DNA from: Sphingomonas sp. J315 | Lineage (GTDB): Bacteria; Pseudomonadota; Alphaproteobacteria; Sphingomonadales; Sphingomonadaceae | Direction: 5' to 3' | Assembly (NCBI RefSeq): GCF_024666595.1 | Contig: NZ_CP088296.1 | Span: forward strand, 930,001 to 994,000 | DNA length: 64,000 nt | Part shown: positions 8,055 to 19,542 of the stretch, in pieces | How positions within the stretch are numbered: position 1 is the first letter of the stretch | How the letters are laid out: each line of letters begins with the position of its first letter | Program-made: the position numbers and the translations under genes | Notes under the pieces: generated by a model | Told to the model about the DNA's origin: nothing | The model's database searches: none | What the model saw: only the letters and a program-made list of their open reading frames with translations

Positions 8055-9498
8055 TCAGCCGGCCAGCGGCGTCGCATCCCAATCGCGGGCGGCGACAGCG
8101 CATACCGCCCGTTCCAGCGCGCGCATCAGCGCCGCGTCCACGAGCAGTGCGCGGGTGAGGCCGATATCCCGCTCTGCCAGTGCCCGCGCGAAGCCCGCCG
8201 CGTCTGTGCCCCCGGCAAGCTCAGCCATCGCCGCCGCATGCGGATCGGCGATCGGCGTGCCAGAGCGCGCGCGTTCGTGCAGGAACACGATCCACCCCGC
8301 CAACGCCGTGACGATATGTCCAGGCAACACGCCAGCAGCGCGGTTCGCCGCCAGCGAGTCCCCTAGCCGATAGGGAATCTTCTGCGACCCATCGATCGCG
8401 ATCTGCTCCAGCCGATGGACGATCGCCGGATTGCGGAAGCGCTGCATCACGTCGGCGCGATACTGATCCAGGTCGAGCCCCGGCACGGTACCGACAAAGG
8501 GCTGAATTTCGTCGCGCACCATATCGTCGGCGAAGCGTGCCAGCGCGACGTCGCACATGGCTTCCGCCACCGACCCCGCCCCGCGCAGCAGGCCAAGATA
8601 GGCGATGCTCGAGTGCGCGCCGTTGAGGATGCGGAGCTTGGCCCGTTCCCATGCCGCCACGTCGCTGGTCAGGATGACGCCCACAGCCTCGAGGTCGGGG
8701 CCGAAGTCGATGCCGCGATCCTCGACCACCCATTGTGCGAAGGATTCGCGCTGGACCGCCGCCGCATCCTCGACACCGAGTTGCGCGGCCAGGTCCGACA
8801 GGAAGCAGGCATCGCTCGCCGGCGTGATCAGAATCGACCATCGTGCACGGCACCGCGACCTCCGTCGCGATCCATGCCGCCAGTTCGGCATCGATCTGCC
8901 CCGCATAGGCGACCAACGCCGCGTGCAGCTTGCGCCCATTGTCCGCCAGATTGTCGCACGGCATGACCGTGAACGGCGCGACTCTCGCTGATCGTCGCGC
9001 GGCAAGCCCCTGGACGATCCAGCCCACAACCGAGCGCGGCATCGCTGCCCCTGCCAGATCGTGGACGATGTCGGGGTGGGCCAAATCAAGCGTCCCGTCG
9101 GGCGCAAGGCAATAGCCCTTTTCGGTGACGGTCGAAGTGACCAGCCGCACGCCCGGATCGGCCAGCAAGGCGCTGGTATGCGCCGCATCCTCTGGGCCAA
9201 GGAACGCGCTGTGTGCGCCGATCACCCGCAGCGACGGCGCCGCGTCGCGGATTGCCAGCGTGTACAGCCCATCCTGCGCCGCCAGCGCATCGACTGTGCC
9301 GCGCGTCCGCATCGACACCGCCGCAATCCCCCAGCGCGGGTCATCGGCCAGCAGGCGATCGATATAGGCCGCCTGATGCGCGCGGTGAAACGCGCCGGGA
9401 CCGAAATGGACGATGCCGGTGGACAGCGCAGGCCGCCCTGCTGGCGTCTCCACGCTCGCGGGCAGGCTGGACAAGGTGGCGCGGCAAAGAACGGTCAC
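8055..9498 (-). pseudogene. uxuB: Fructuronate reductase / mannitol-dehydrogenase family, frameshifted
   Basis: NAD-dependent hexuronate reductase (D-fructuronate to D-mannonate) of the polyol dehydrogenase family. The N-terminal part has GIVHFGPGAFHRAHQAAYID and the catalytic-domain half has DFGPDLEAVGVILTSDV and KLRILNGAHSSIAYLG, the family NGxH active-site region. The reading frame breaks near 8830. The first frame gives CTMVDSDHAG where the family has VDSITPASD, and the second frame resumes with ITPASDACFLSDLA. One surplus base at about 8830 explains it. All other parts are intact and full length, so a sequencing error or a very recent mutation is likely. The start overlaps the stop of uxaA (ATGA). 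Confidence 0.85.
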
Positions 9499-10977
9499 AG
9501 CGTTACTCCACGTTTCCAGATAGCAATCTCGCGCTCGCCGTTGCGTTCTGCGGCGGTTTCCTGACCGGAAGCAATCGCGACGATCGCCTGAAGCAATGCA
9601 GAGTCGGCCGCGTCCATCCCCGCGTCGAGCACCATTCCTGCATCGAAGTCGATCCAGCCAGACTTGCGCGCGGCAAGGTCGTGATTGGACGCAATCTTGA
9701 TCGTCGGCACCGGAAAGCCGAGTGGCGTCCCGCGCCCGGTGGTGAACAGGATCGCCGTCGCCCCGGCAGCCGCCAGCGCCGTCGACGACACCGCGTCGTT
9801 GCCGGGTGCCTCCAGCAGGGTCAGCCCCCGCGCCGTGATCCGCGCGCCATAGTTGATCACATCGGCGACCGGGCTCGTGCCGCCCTTTTGCACCGCGCCG
9901 AGCGATTTCTCCTCGAGCGTGGTGATCCCGCCCGCGACATTTCCGGGCGAGGGGTTTTCCGACACGGGTTCGCCATGGTCGATGAAATGCTGCTTGAAGC
10001 CGTTTACCAGTTCCACGATCGCATCAAAGACGTCGCTTGACGCTGCGCGATCCATCAGCAGATGTTCGGCCCCGAAAATCTCGGGAATCTCGGTCAGGAT
10101 CGCACTACCGCCCGCCGCGGTCACATGATCGGCCATCCGCCCCACCAGCGGGTTCGCGGTCAGGCCCGACAGTCCGTCGGAGCCTCCGCACTTGACCCCC
10201 CAGAACAAGCGCTTGGAGTCCGACCGGGCTACGCTCTGCGGTCGCCGCCTGTGCGAGTTCCTCGACCAGCGCGACCCCCTCGGCCACCTCGTCCATGCTC
10301 ATCTGGGCAACGAGGAACCGCACCGATCCGCGCCGCGCTTCGGGGATTTCGTCGAGCAGCGCCGCGACCTGATTTTCCTCGCACCCCAGCCCGATGATCA
10401 CCGCGCCGCCAGCATTGGGATGGCATGCGAGGCTCGCCAGGATCGCGCGCGTGCCGTCAAGGTCATGGCCAAGCTGCGAACAGCCATGCGGATGCGCAAA
10501 GGCATGCACACCATCGACCAGATGCGCGACCCGCTCCCCCGCCTGTCGCGCGATGCGTTCCGCCGTCCGCGCGACGCAGCCAACCGTCGGCAGAATCCAG
10601 ATTTCGTTGCGTGTCCCGACCCGGCCGTCGGCGCGGCGATAGCCCATGAACGTCGCAGCCCCTGCCGCATGTTCCGGCGTCGTCGCGTTTCCGGGCGCAT
10701 AGGCATAGCTGCCCTGCCCGCCCAGCGCAGTCGCCAGATTATGCGAATGAACATGCGCTCCCGGAGCAATCGACTGGCTCGCCCGCCCGATCGGAAATCC
10801 AAACTTGCGCACCGGCGCGCCGCGCTCGATCGGGCGCAACGCCACCTTGTGCCCGCGCTCCACGACATCCACCAGCCTCAGGCTGCCGCCGTCATACTCG
10901 ACAAGGTCGCCCGCCGCGCCGGACTCCAGCATCGTCAGCACATCGTCATGCGGGACGACCTTCAGCGCCTTGGGCAT
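9495..10977 (-). pseudogene. uxaA: Altronate dehydratase, frameshifted
   Basis: UxaA family: D-altronate to 2-keto-3-deoxygluconate. The N-terminal SAF domain (KVVPHDDVLTML to GHKVALRPIERG) and C-terminal domain (GYRRADGRVGTRN, VKCGGSDGLSGLTANPLVG, TTGRGTPLGFPVPTIKIASN) are both complete. They are split by one extra G in a run of six (10196-10201). With five Gs the frame reads ALVLGVKCGGSDG as in homologues. The start is ATG 10977 with GGAG upstream. It is coupled to uxuB by ATGA overlap. The two genes cover neighbouring steps of hexuronate breakdown; the isomerase and KDG kinase are not in the window. Confidence 0.87.
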
Positions 10978-11308
10978 TCTAGAAACTCCGGGAGTCCGCA
11001 ACACATGCCTTAGGCGAAACATCGTTCATCATACAATATACCCAGGTCGCCCATCTACAGACCGTTGCGCGGCACGATGTTGCGCGACGGTCTGACGGCG
11101 CGTTCCTTGCCCGTCTGGTTGCGGAACGTCACGTACCGGACTGGGAAGCGGCGATACTCGTCTATGAACTGACCAACGGGCCGGTGCGCAAGGCGCATAA
11201 GGTCGCTAGCCCGGCTGCCCGGGCATAACCCGACCGAAGGACGCGCGCGCGCAGCGCGAGCGCATAGTCGTGAGGGAGGGCGCAGCGTCGCGCTGCGCCC
11301 TCCTTCCG
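10978..11308. other. Intergenic region upstream of uxaA
   Basis: 331 bp without a confident gene. Just upstream of uxaA the minus strand reads ATATTGTATGATG (about 11026-11038), which could be part of a GntR/KdgR-like operator, though this is weak. A minus-strand frame ending at 11055 (tail QFIDEYRRFPVRYVTFRNQ) and an opposing plus frame ending at about 11229 both look protein-like over 40-60 codons, but neither matches a family I know. A strong hairpin lies at 11275-11303. Confidence 0.4.
11275..11303 (-). terminator. Hairpin terminator after the TonB-dependent receptor gene
   Basis: A perfect 13-bp inverted repeat, GGAGGGCGCAGCG and CGCTGCGCCCTCC, with a 3-nt loop lies 5 bp after the receptor stop codon. 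There is no clear U-tract on the minus strand, so it may act as an RNA-stabilising or Rho-assisted end rather than a classical intrinsic terminator. Confidence 0.6.
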
Positions 11309-13507
11309 TCAGAAGTCGGCGGTCACCGACAGTTTGAAGGTGCGCGGCAAGCCTTGCAGCAGCGACGCATCGAAGGTCGGGAAGCTGGTGAACGAAGCCG
11401 CCCAATAGCGATCGTTGAGCACATTATCGACATTGGCGCGGAAGGTGACCGGGCTGCCGCCCATCACCGTCACGAACCGCGCGCCGAGGTCGAAGCGGGT
11501 CCATGCGCCCAGTTCCAGCGTGTTGCGCATCGTCACCATCTGCGGCCCGGTGTGCATCACCCGCCCGGTGACGGTAAGGCCGCCCACCACGTCCCATTCG
11601 ACATTCGCGTTGGCGGTATAGTCGGGCACGCCGACCGCCTTCATGCCGTTCAGCGTCGCATCCGCGTTCCGGGTCAGCTTTGCGTCGTTGATCGCGGCAC
11701 CGGCGATGAGGCGCAGCCCCGTGGTCAGTTCGCCGTCGAGCGCGAGTTCGACGCCCCGATTGCGCTGCTCGCCCTCGACGACGAAGATGCGGGTCGGCCC
11801 CGTCGCGGGCAGCGGCGAAATGTCGCGCGTGAATGCATTCGGGCGCTTGAGCTGGTAGAATGCGAGCGATGCGTTGAAATCGCCGATCGCCGCCTTGCCG
11901 CCAAACTCATATTGCGTGGTCTTGAACGGCGCGAACACTTCGCCCGAGTTGATCAGCGCGGCATCGACCGGCGCGACGCTGCCGGCGACCAGCCCTTCGA
12001 TCCGGTTGGCATAGAGCGAGATGCTTTCGCTCGGCTTGATGACCAGGCCGACGACAGGCGTGGTGGTGCCCTTCTTGTACCGGCTGGTCTGGCCGCCCGG
12101 CGGGATCGCGCCGGTCTGGTTATAGGCGTAGCGGCGATCCTCGATGATCTGGTGGCGCAGACCGACGGTCAGGAACACCATATCGTCGGCAAAGCCCAGC
12201 GTGTCGGACACGTAGAAGCTGTGATAGCGGGTCCGCGCGACCGGGAAGGGATTGGTCAGATTGCCGCCCCGCACCGTCGTTTCGGCAGGGCGCGCGACCT
12301 GGACCGGGTTGTATATGTTGGTCGTGTAGGTGCCATAGCGCTGATAGGCGTTGCGGTTGACCTGCCAGCTGAGCGATCCGCCCAGATTGAGCTGGTGCGA
12401 AATGCCGAACGTGTTGCCCTTCACGCGGAAGCCGGCCTGCGCGGCTTCGTTATTGTCGGTGCGGGGCGTGAATTGTGCGTTGCCGCTGACCGCGGCGCCC
12501 GTCGTCAGGTTGGTGAGGGTGACCGCATTGAGCGAAACGCCCTCTTCCATTCCGTCGCGCGCGCCGAACGAGGCGTAGAACATCGCGTTTTCGGCAAAGT
12601 CATATTCCAGGCCGACGATGCCGAACACGTCGCGCTGCTCATAGGTCTGCCATTGCTGCGAATAATTGACGTCGCCGCGCGGCACGACCGGGATCACGGT
12701 GGTTGTGGTCGGGATCGCGACCTTGTGGCGCAAACCGCGCACGAACAGCCGCTGATAGGCGAAGTCGGCGGTCAGGCGCAGGTCGCCCGAGTTCCAGTCG
12801 AAACTCGCACCCAACACGGTGGCTCGGCGGAACTCGTCGTCCACCGCCGTGTCGCCCGCACGGAACGCGCCGTTGAGGCGGACACCGAATTCGCCATTGC
12901 CGAAGCGCCGTCCGAAATCGAATGCACCACCGAAATGCGCCGTGCCCGAATAGTTGAGCGTCGCGCGGTTCAGATCCTTCGCAGCTGCGCGCTTCGAGAT
13001 GAGGTTGATGCCGCCGCCCAGGCCCGAGCCGCCCGGCGCCGCACCGTTGAGGAAGGCACTGGCACCGTTGAGCACCTGGACCTGATCGTACAGCTCCGGT
13101 GCGACCAGCTGGCGCGGCGTCAGGCCATACATGCCATTGAACGCGATATCGTCCGAGGCGAGGTTGAACCCGCGCACCACGAACAGCTCGGCGGGCGTGC
13201 CGAACGCGGTGCTGACGCGGATCGCAGGATCGTTCTCGAGTACCTGTCCGAGCGTCTGGGGCTGCTGGTTGAGGATCAGCGCGGAATTGTAGCTCTTGAC
13301 CGAGAAGGGCGTGTCCATCGCGTCCTGATCGCCCAGCGCGCCGAGCTTGCCGCTGCGGCTGACCTGGCTCTGGTTGTCGCGCTGGGCGGTGATGAGCACT
13401 TCGTCATCGCTCTGCGTATCCTGCGCGAGGGCCGGCACGCTGGCCAGCATGGCCGCAGCCATCGCCGCAAGGCCGGTTCCGCGCAGTGCATTCTTCCTGG
13501 AAACCAT
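11309..13507 (-). CDS. TonB-dependent outer-membrane receptor (siderophore-receptor type)
   Basis: A 732-residue receptor with signal peptide (cleavage after ALA), an N-terminal plug domain (PFSVKSYNSALI, PAIRVSTAFGTPAELFVVRGF, VQVLNGASAFLNG) and a 22-strand beta-barrel ending in a C-terminal aromatic residue (LSVTADF). The GLGGGINLISKRA segment is typical of FhuA/FpvA-type ferric-siderophore receptors. The amidohydrolase downstream on the same strand side suggests a co-selected substrate, but the ligand is unknown. No anti-sigma contact domain is seen at the N-terminus. Confidence 0.9.
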   Translation of the reverse strand: MVSRKNALRGTGLAAMAAAMLASVPALAQDTQSDDEVLITAQRDNQSQVSRSGKLGALGDQDAMDTPFSVKSYNSALILNQQPQTLGQVLENDPAIRVSTAFGTPAELFVVRGFNLASDDIAFNGMYGLTPRQLVAPELYDQVQVLNGASAFLNGAAPGGSGLGGGINLISKRAAAKDLNRATLNYSGTAHFGGAFDFGRRFGNGEFGVRLNGAFRAGDTAVDDEFRRATVLGASFDWNSGDLRLTADFAYQRLFVRGLRHKVAIPTTTTVIPVVPRGDVNYSQQWQTYEQRDVFGIVGLEYDFAENAMFYASFGARDGMEEGVSLNAVTLTNLTTGAAVSGNAQFTPRTDNNEAAQAGFRVKGNTFGISHQLNLGGSLSWQVNRNAYQRYGTYTTNIYNPVQVARPAETTVRGGNLTNPFPVARTRYHSFYVSDTLGFADDMVFLTVGLRHQIIEDRRYAYNQTGAIPPGGQTSRYKKGTTTPVVGLVIKPSESISLYANRIEGLVAGSVAPVDAALINSGEVFAPFKTTQYEFGGKAAIGDFNASLAFYQLKRPNAFTRDISPLPATGPTRIFVVEGEQRNRGVELALDGELTTGLRLIAGAAINDAKLTRNADATLNGMKAVGVPDYTANANVEWDVVGGLTVTGRVMHTGPQMVTMRNTLELGAWTRFDLGARFVTVMGGSPVTFRANVDNVLNDRYWAASFTSFPTFDASLLQGLPRTFKLSVTADF

Positions 13508-13675
13508 GATACTTCCCCCGAACTGGTTGTGTGTTCCCTCCCGACACGGCTGGATCTGGGTCCAAGCCTGTTATCGCAGGATCAACATGTCCGCCGGAAC
13601 TGGCCCTTGAAACATCCAGTTCCCACACATGCGGGGGTCCAATCGGCAAGATTGCGATGCCCCCCGGTAAAGCAT

Positions 13676-15343
13676 TCAGCCGAAACGCTGAACGCCGCCG
13701 ACAATGGTCCGTAGCACTGTCGTTCGCTTAAGCAAATGCGAATCAATCGCGAATAGATCCTGATCCATGACCGCGAAGTCGGCGAGATAGCCGGGCGCGA
13801 TCAGCCCCATTTTCATGTCGTTGAACCCGGCATAGGCACCCTCACTGGTGTAGCAGCGCAGTGCCTGGGCCAGCGTCACCCGCTGCGCGGGATGCCAGCC
13901 ATCGGGATGCTTGCCGTCCAGCGTTTCGCGGTTGACCGCGGCGTCGAGGCCGGTGAACGGGTCCATCGGCGCGACCGGCCAGTCCGACCCCATGCAGACA
14001 TGCGCGCCGGACCGGACCAGCGATCCAAAGGCAAAGCTCGTCTCCAGCCGTTCTTCGCCGATCCGGCGCACCGCCCAGCGGCCATCGTCGATCGCATGAT
14101 AGGGCTGAACCGACGCCACGATATCCTGCGCCTTGAAGCGCGGGATGGCGTGCGGCTTCATGTGCTGGACATGCTCGACCCGAAAGCGGCGGTCGCGCGG
14201 CCCATTGGCCCTGGCAACGGCGGCGAGCGTGTCGAGGACGATGTCGTTTGCCTCGTCCCCGATCGCATGGGCGGTGACCTGAAGTCCGGCCTTGTCCGCG
14301 CCCTCGGTCCAGCGGCGCAGGTCGGCGGGATCGGTGACGATAATCCCGCGCGTGGTCGGATCATCGAGATAGGGTTCGTAGAACTTCGCGGTGCGCGAGC
14401 CCAGCGATCCGTCGAACGCGACCTTGCACCCGCCCCATTGCACCCAGTCGTCGCCGCGCCCTTCGCGTGCAATCAGCGCAGCCTGCGCCTCCCAGTCCTG
14501 AAGCGGCAGATAATGACGGAAGCGGATGCCCGCTTCGCCCCGCGCATGCAGGCGGCGGGTGCAATCGAAGCTGACCGATTCCTTCTCGGTCGGATGGACC
14601 TGTGTCACCCCCTTGCTGAGCGCGAGCGCAATGCCGCTGCGCGCGGCGGCATCGATCTGCGCATCGCTCTTTTGCCCGATTGCGCGCAGCACCATGTCCT
14701 TTGAGGCGTCCTTGACGATGCCAGTCGGCTCGCCGTCGGGATCGCGTTCGATCACGCCCCCAGGCGGGGCGACCGAATTGCGGTCGATCCCCACCAGCTT
14801 GAGCGCCAGCGAGTTCAGCAACAGCATGTGCAGATCATAGCGGATCACCGCGACCGGCGTGTCGGGAGTGACCGCGTCGATCCATTTGCGGTGCGGCATT
14901 TCGCCGCCCCAGCGGTCCTGATCCCAATTGCCGCCCTCCAGCCATTGCCCCTTGGGCAGTGCCTTTGCGGCAGCGGCGACGCGCTCGACGAATTCCTTCG
15001 GATTGGCGGCGTCGCGCAACGACGCCTGCGACAGCATGATCGACGCCTTCACGAAATGAACATGCGGGTCGATGAAGCCAGGGGTCACGAACGCCCCTTG
15101 CAGGTCGACGACACGGGTGCGCTTGCCGGTCCGCGCGCGCACCGCATCGGCCCCGATCGCCGCAATGCGGTCGCCCTTCACGCCGATCGCGTCGGTGCGG
15201 ACATCCGGCCCCGCCCCTGTCCAGACCTTTGCATTGATATAGGCGGTGTCGAGCAGATCATCGCTGCCGGCCAATGCGCGATGGCTGATGGCGGCGACGG
15301 CACTGCCGACACCAAGGGCGACGACGCTACGGCGACCGATCAT
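13676..15343 (-). CDS. Secreted amidohydrolase, YtcJ/exoenzyme-regulatory family
   Basis: A 555-residue metal-dependent amidohydrolase. It starts at ATG 15343 with a signal-like N-terminus (RRSVVALGVGSAVAA). Metal motif TPGFIDPHVHF gives the HxH pair. Later ligands lie in VTAHAIGDEAND and in FRVEHVQHM, and MGSDWPVAPMDPF carries the conserved Asp. The YtcJ-type includes N-substituted formamide deformylase-like enzymes, and substrate prediction is poor. The start overlaps the stop of the small upstream gene (ATGA), so the pair is one operon. Confidence 0.88.
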   Translation of the reverse strand: MIGRRSVVALGVGSAVAAISHRALAGSDDLLDTAYINAKVWTGAGPDVRTDAIGVKGDRIAAIGADAVRARTGKRTRVVDLQGAFVTPGFIDPHVHFVKASIMLSQASLRDAANPKEFVERVAAAAKALPKGQWLEGGNWDQDRWGGEMPHRKWIDAVTPDTPVAVIRYDLHMLLLNSLALKLVGIDRNSVAPPGGVIERDPDGEPTGIVKDASKDMVLRAIGQKSDAQIDAAARSGIALALSKGVTQVHPTEKESVSFDCTRRLHARGEAGIRFRHYLPLQDWEAQAALIAREGRGDDWVQWGGCKVAFDGSLGSRTAKFYEPYLDDPTTRGIIVTDPADLRRWTEGADKAGLQVTAHAIGDEANDIVLDTLAAVARANGPRDRRFRVEHVQHMKPHAIPRFKAQDIVASVQPYHAIDDGRWAVRRIGEERLETSFAFGSLVRSGAHVCMGSDWPVAPMDPFTGLDAAVNRETLDGKHPDGWHPAQRVTLAQALRCYTSEGAYAGFNDMKMGLIAPGYLADFAVMDQDLFAIDSHLLKRTTVLRTIVGGVQRFG

Positions 15344-15822
15344 CACTTGCCTCCCTTGACGCGCGGTGGGTTCTCGGCGCGCCATTTGTCGAGCTTGGCC
15401 AGCCAAGTTGCAGCGGACAGCGGGCCATAGGTCTTTGAATCGGTATGTTCGGCGATCAGCTCGCGGATGCCGACAAAATAGGCCGGGCCGCTCTCCATTC
15501 CCAGCTCCTTGCGCTTCTTCGCCATCGCCGCCTGTTGCTCGGCGGTCGGTTTGCGCCCCGTCACCGGCTTGAAGATGATGACGTCGAAATCCGCGCCATT
15601 TTCATGAAAGAACAGCTGGATCGGCGGCTGCCCACCCGCCGCCGCGACCTCGTCCACCTGCGCGATGCGGCGGATGAAATCCTCCTGCTTGCCCGGGGCG
15701 AGCTTGAAGATCTCGAACCACGCTTCGGGCCATTGTTCGGACTCGGCTGCCGGTGGCGGGGCGTCCTGGGCGAGCACCGGCGGGGCGGCGAGCAGGGCGA
15801 GGGCGAGCATCGGATAGTTCAT
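15343..15822 (-). CDS. Small secreted protein of unknown function
   Basis: A 159-residue protein with a Sec signal (MNYPMLALALLAAPPVLAQD). The mature part begins with a Pro/Ala linker and then EQWPEAWFEIFKLAPGKQEDFIRRIAQVDE, a fold reminiscent of dimeric alpha/beta-barrel (NIPSNAP/EthD-like) proteins. This resemblance is only an impression. It shares its stop with the start of the amidohydrolase (ATGA), pointing to a joint role. ATG 15822 is chosen because it gives a complete signal peptide and has a GGAGGAAACC-type ribosome site. Confidence 0.7.
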   Translation of the reverse strand: MNYPMLALALLAAPPVLAQDAPPPAAESEQWPEAWFEIFKLAPGKQEDFIRRIAQVDEVAAAGGQPPIQLFFHENGADFDVIIFKPVTGRKPTAEQQAAMAKKRKELGMESGPAYFVGIRELIAEHTDSKTYGPLSAATWLAKLDKWRAENPPRVKGGK

Positions 15823-15910
15823 CTGGTTTCCTCCCGTTTCCGTACAAGCTCTGCCCAAGCAGTGGATCGGAAAACATCCAAGTTGAGGGAGTTCGCGGGA
15901 CCAGTGCGGT

Positions 15911-17375
15911 TCATCCCGCTGCCTCACGCAGCGCGGCGATGGCGGTGCGCGCCTCATGCTCATTCAGGCTGGCAAAGCCGATGCGCAGGCCACGCGGCGC
16001 ATCGTCGCGGGTCATGAACGATCGCGACGCGGCAAAGCGCAGCCCCATCGCGGCGGCGCGCGCCTCCATCGTATCGAGATCGGTGTTCGGAAAGCGCAGC
16101 CAGAAGGCGAGCCCGCCATCGGGCATCCTGTATTCCACCAGGTCGCCCAGGCCGCGGTCGATTTCCCGCGCGAAATTCTCCCGCCGTTTCGCATAGACCT
16201 GTCGCACCTTGCGCGCATGGCGGCGCAACTCGCCATTCTCGATCAGTTCGGCGGCGGCATTTTCGGTGAGCGTGTTACCCATGCCGTCGGTCAGCGACAC
16301 CATGTGCGCGATCGCGTCGATCACCGGCGGCGGCGCAGCGACATAGCCGATGCGCAATGCCGGCAGCAGCAGCTTGGACATCGACCCGACATAGATGACA
16401 TGGCCGGGGCCATAGCCGGCCATCGGCAGCAGCGGTTGCGATTCGAAATGGAACTCATGGTCGTAATCATCCTCGATGATCGCGAAACCGAACTGGTGGG
16501 CGAGTTCCAGCAGCCGCAGCCGCCGCTCGGGGCGCAGCGACACGGTCGTAGGGAACTGGTGATGCGGGGTCAGGAATACCGCACGCACCGCGTTGCGGCG
16601 ACAGGCACGCTCGACCGCCTCGACGTCGATCCCGTCTTCGTCCAGCCCGACCGACACGATGTTCGCGCCCAATGATCGGCAGGCGGCAACCGCCGGTTCA
16701 TAGGTCAGCGCCTCGACGATCACCGAATCGCCGGGGCGAACCAGCACATGGGCGGCGAGGAAGATGCCGTTCTGGCTGCCTCGGGTGATGCAGATGTTTT
16801 CTGCGGTGACGGGAAGGCCGCGCTGGCTCTTCAGCATCGTCGCGATGCTTTCCCGCAGCGGCAAGGATCCGCGTGGGTTGCCGTACTGGAACAGGTTTTC
16901 GCGCGATGCGCGCTGGGCGGCGGCGCGATAGGCGCGGGCGAGCAGGTCGGCGGGGAACAGGCGGCCGTCGGGTGCGCCTTCGTCCAGCTTGAGGCCGGGG
17001 CCGGACGGCAGCGCCAGGGGGGCGTTCGGGCGGCGGCGCGTAGCGATAGTCGATAGGCGCGTCGCTCATCGTCGCCTCGACCCCGGCGCGCTGGCGGTTG
17101 ACCGGTTCGGGCAGCGAGGCGGAGACCATCGTCCCGCGCGTTCCCGCCGAATCGAGCCAGCCCTGCGCGATCAGATCCTCATAGGCCAGCACCACTGTCT
17201 TGCGGTTGACCCGCAATATGGTCGCCAGTTCGCGGCTGCTGGGAAGATAGGTGCCCGACGTCAGCCGTCCGCGCTCGATGTCGCGGATCAACGCCTGAAT
17301 GATCTGCATATAGATGGGAACGTCGCGGGACGGATCGATGCGATCCCCCAGGCTGACTTGCCACGGTCGCAGCAT
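15911..17375 (-). pseudogene. MocR/PdxR-type regulator (GntR HTH plus aminotransferase-like domain), frameshifted
   Basis: The N-terminal frame holds a GntR winged helix (VPIYMQIIQALIRDIERGRL, LPSSRELATILRVNRKTVVLAYEDL). The second frame holds the fold-type I aminotransferase-like domain with GNPRGSLPLRESI, ENICITRGSQNG and the PLP-lysine region VGSMSKLLLPALRIGY. The break is near 17028, where the second frame gives RPNAPLALPSGPG. One extra C in a CCGCCGCCC tract accounts for it. MocR proteins use PLP adducts as signals. The gene is divergent from the PaiB/amidohydrolase/proC run, which it probably controls. Confidence 0.85.
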
Positions 17376-17463
17376 TGGACCATCTCCATTGCAATAAATT
17401 GGCCTATGTCGGGTCCAATGCTAACCGCAATAAAACGGTCACGCAACCGGGCGGTGGACCATC
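17372..17463. promoter_or_regulatory. Repeat-rich operator between the MocR-type gene and paiB
   Basis: The gap between the divergent genes contains a perfect inverted repeat, GCATTGGACC (17372-17381) and GGTCCAATGC (17412-17421). It also has the 9-mer TGGACCATC repeated directly at 17376 and 17455, and the 8-mer GCAATAAA repeated directly at 17391 and 17427 (36 bp apart). MocR-type regulators are known to bind repeated sites in such divergent gaps. The first arm covers the regulator's own start codon, which fits autorepression. Confidence 0.55.
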
Positions 17464-17541
17464 GACCTTTTATGAATTGGTGCTTGTCCCTACCCCAGTC
17501 ATCGGAAACAAGGGGGCCATTCGATACGGGTAACGGGGCAG

Positions 17542-18171
17542 ATGAGTGAAGCGGACGGCATGACGGGGGCAGGGGTTCCGCTGTTCGAACGGTTCGGCGA
17601 TGCCGATGTTCGCGCGCTGGTCGAGGCGCATCCGCTCGCCTGGGTCTGCGGCGGTCCGGCCGCAGCCATGGAAGCGAGCCTGCTGCCGCTGATCGGCGTG
17701 TTCGACGATGCCGGGCGGCTGGTCGAGCTGATCGGACATCTGATGCGCTCCAACCCGCTCCATGCCGCGCTGGTCGTTGATCCGCAGGCGACGATGCTGT
17801 TCACCGGCCCGCACGCCTATGTCAGTCCCGAACATGCGGGACGGCGCGACTGGGCACCGACCTGGAACTATGCGCAGCTGACGATCGGTGCGGAGGTCGA
17901 ATTCGACAGCGCCTTGACCGAAATGTCTCTCAAGGTTTTGGTCGATGCGATGGAGGCGGGGAGACCTGCGGCCTGGGGCGTGGAGGAGCTGGGGCCGCGC
18001 TATCATGCGATGCTCGACCGGATCATCGGGTTTCGCGCACGGGTGACCCGTGTCTCGGGCAAGTTCAAGCTGGGGCAGGACGAGGATTCGGCGACGCTGG
18101 ACGCGATTCTCGATGCGCTGCCTGATGGCGACATTGCGGCGTGGATGCGCCGGTTCAACCGGGGGCGGTGA
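17542..18171 (+). CDS. PaiB-family FMN-binding protein
   Basis: A 209-residue protein of the PaiB family (split-barrel flavin-binding fold). Family motifs include HPLAWVCGG in the first strand, IGHLMRSNPLHAAL, a GPHAYVSPEH stretch, and VPTWNY-like APTWNYAQLTIGAEVEF, then a C-terminal GKFKLGQ. PaiB of Bacillus represses sporulation and protease genes, and many proteobacterial members sit next to PLP-dependent regulators and peptide-catabolism genes. It begins the plus-strand operon divergent from the MocR gene, and the next gene starts 4 bp after its stop. Confidence 0.87.
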   Translation: MSEADGMTGAGVPLFERFGDADVRALVEAHPLAWVCGGPAAAMEASLLPLIGVFDDAGRLVELIGHLMRSNPLHAALVVDPQATMLFTGPHAYVSPEHAGRRDWAPTWNYAQLTIGAEVEFDSALTEMSLKVLVDAMEAGRPAAWGVEELGPRYHAMLDRIIGFRARVTRVSGKFKLGQDEDSATLDAILDALPDGDIAAWMRRFNRGR

Positions 18172-18174
18172 GCG

Positions 18175-19538
<1,364 letters not shown>

Positions 19539-19542
<4 letters not shown>

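Noticed and set aside
11270..13714. Plus-strand open frame of 814 codons opposite the TonB-dependent receptor
   Set aside because: Arg/Glu/Val-rich shadow; the minus strand encodes a full receptor with signal peptide.
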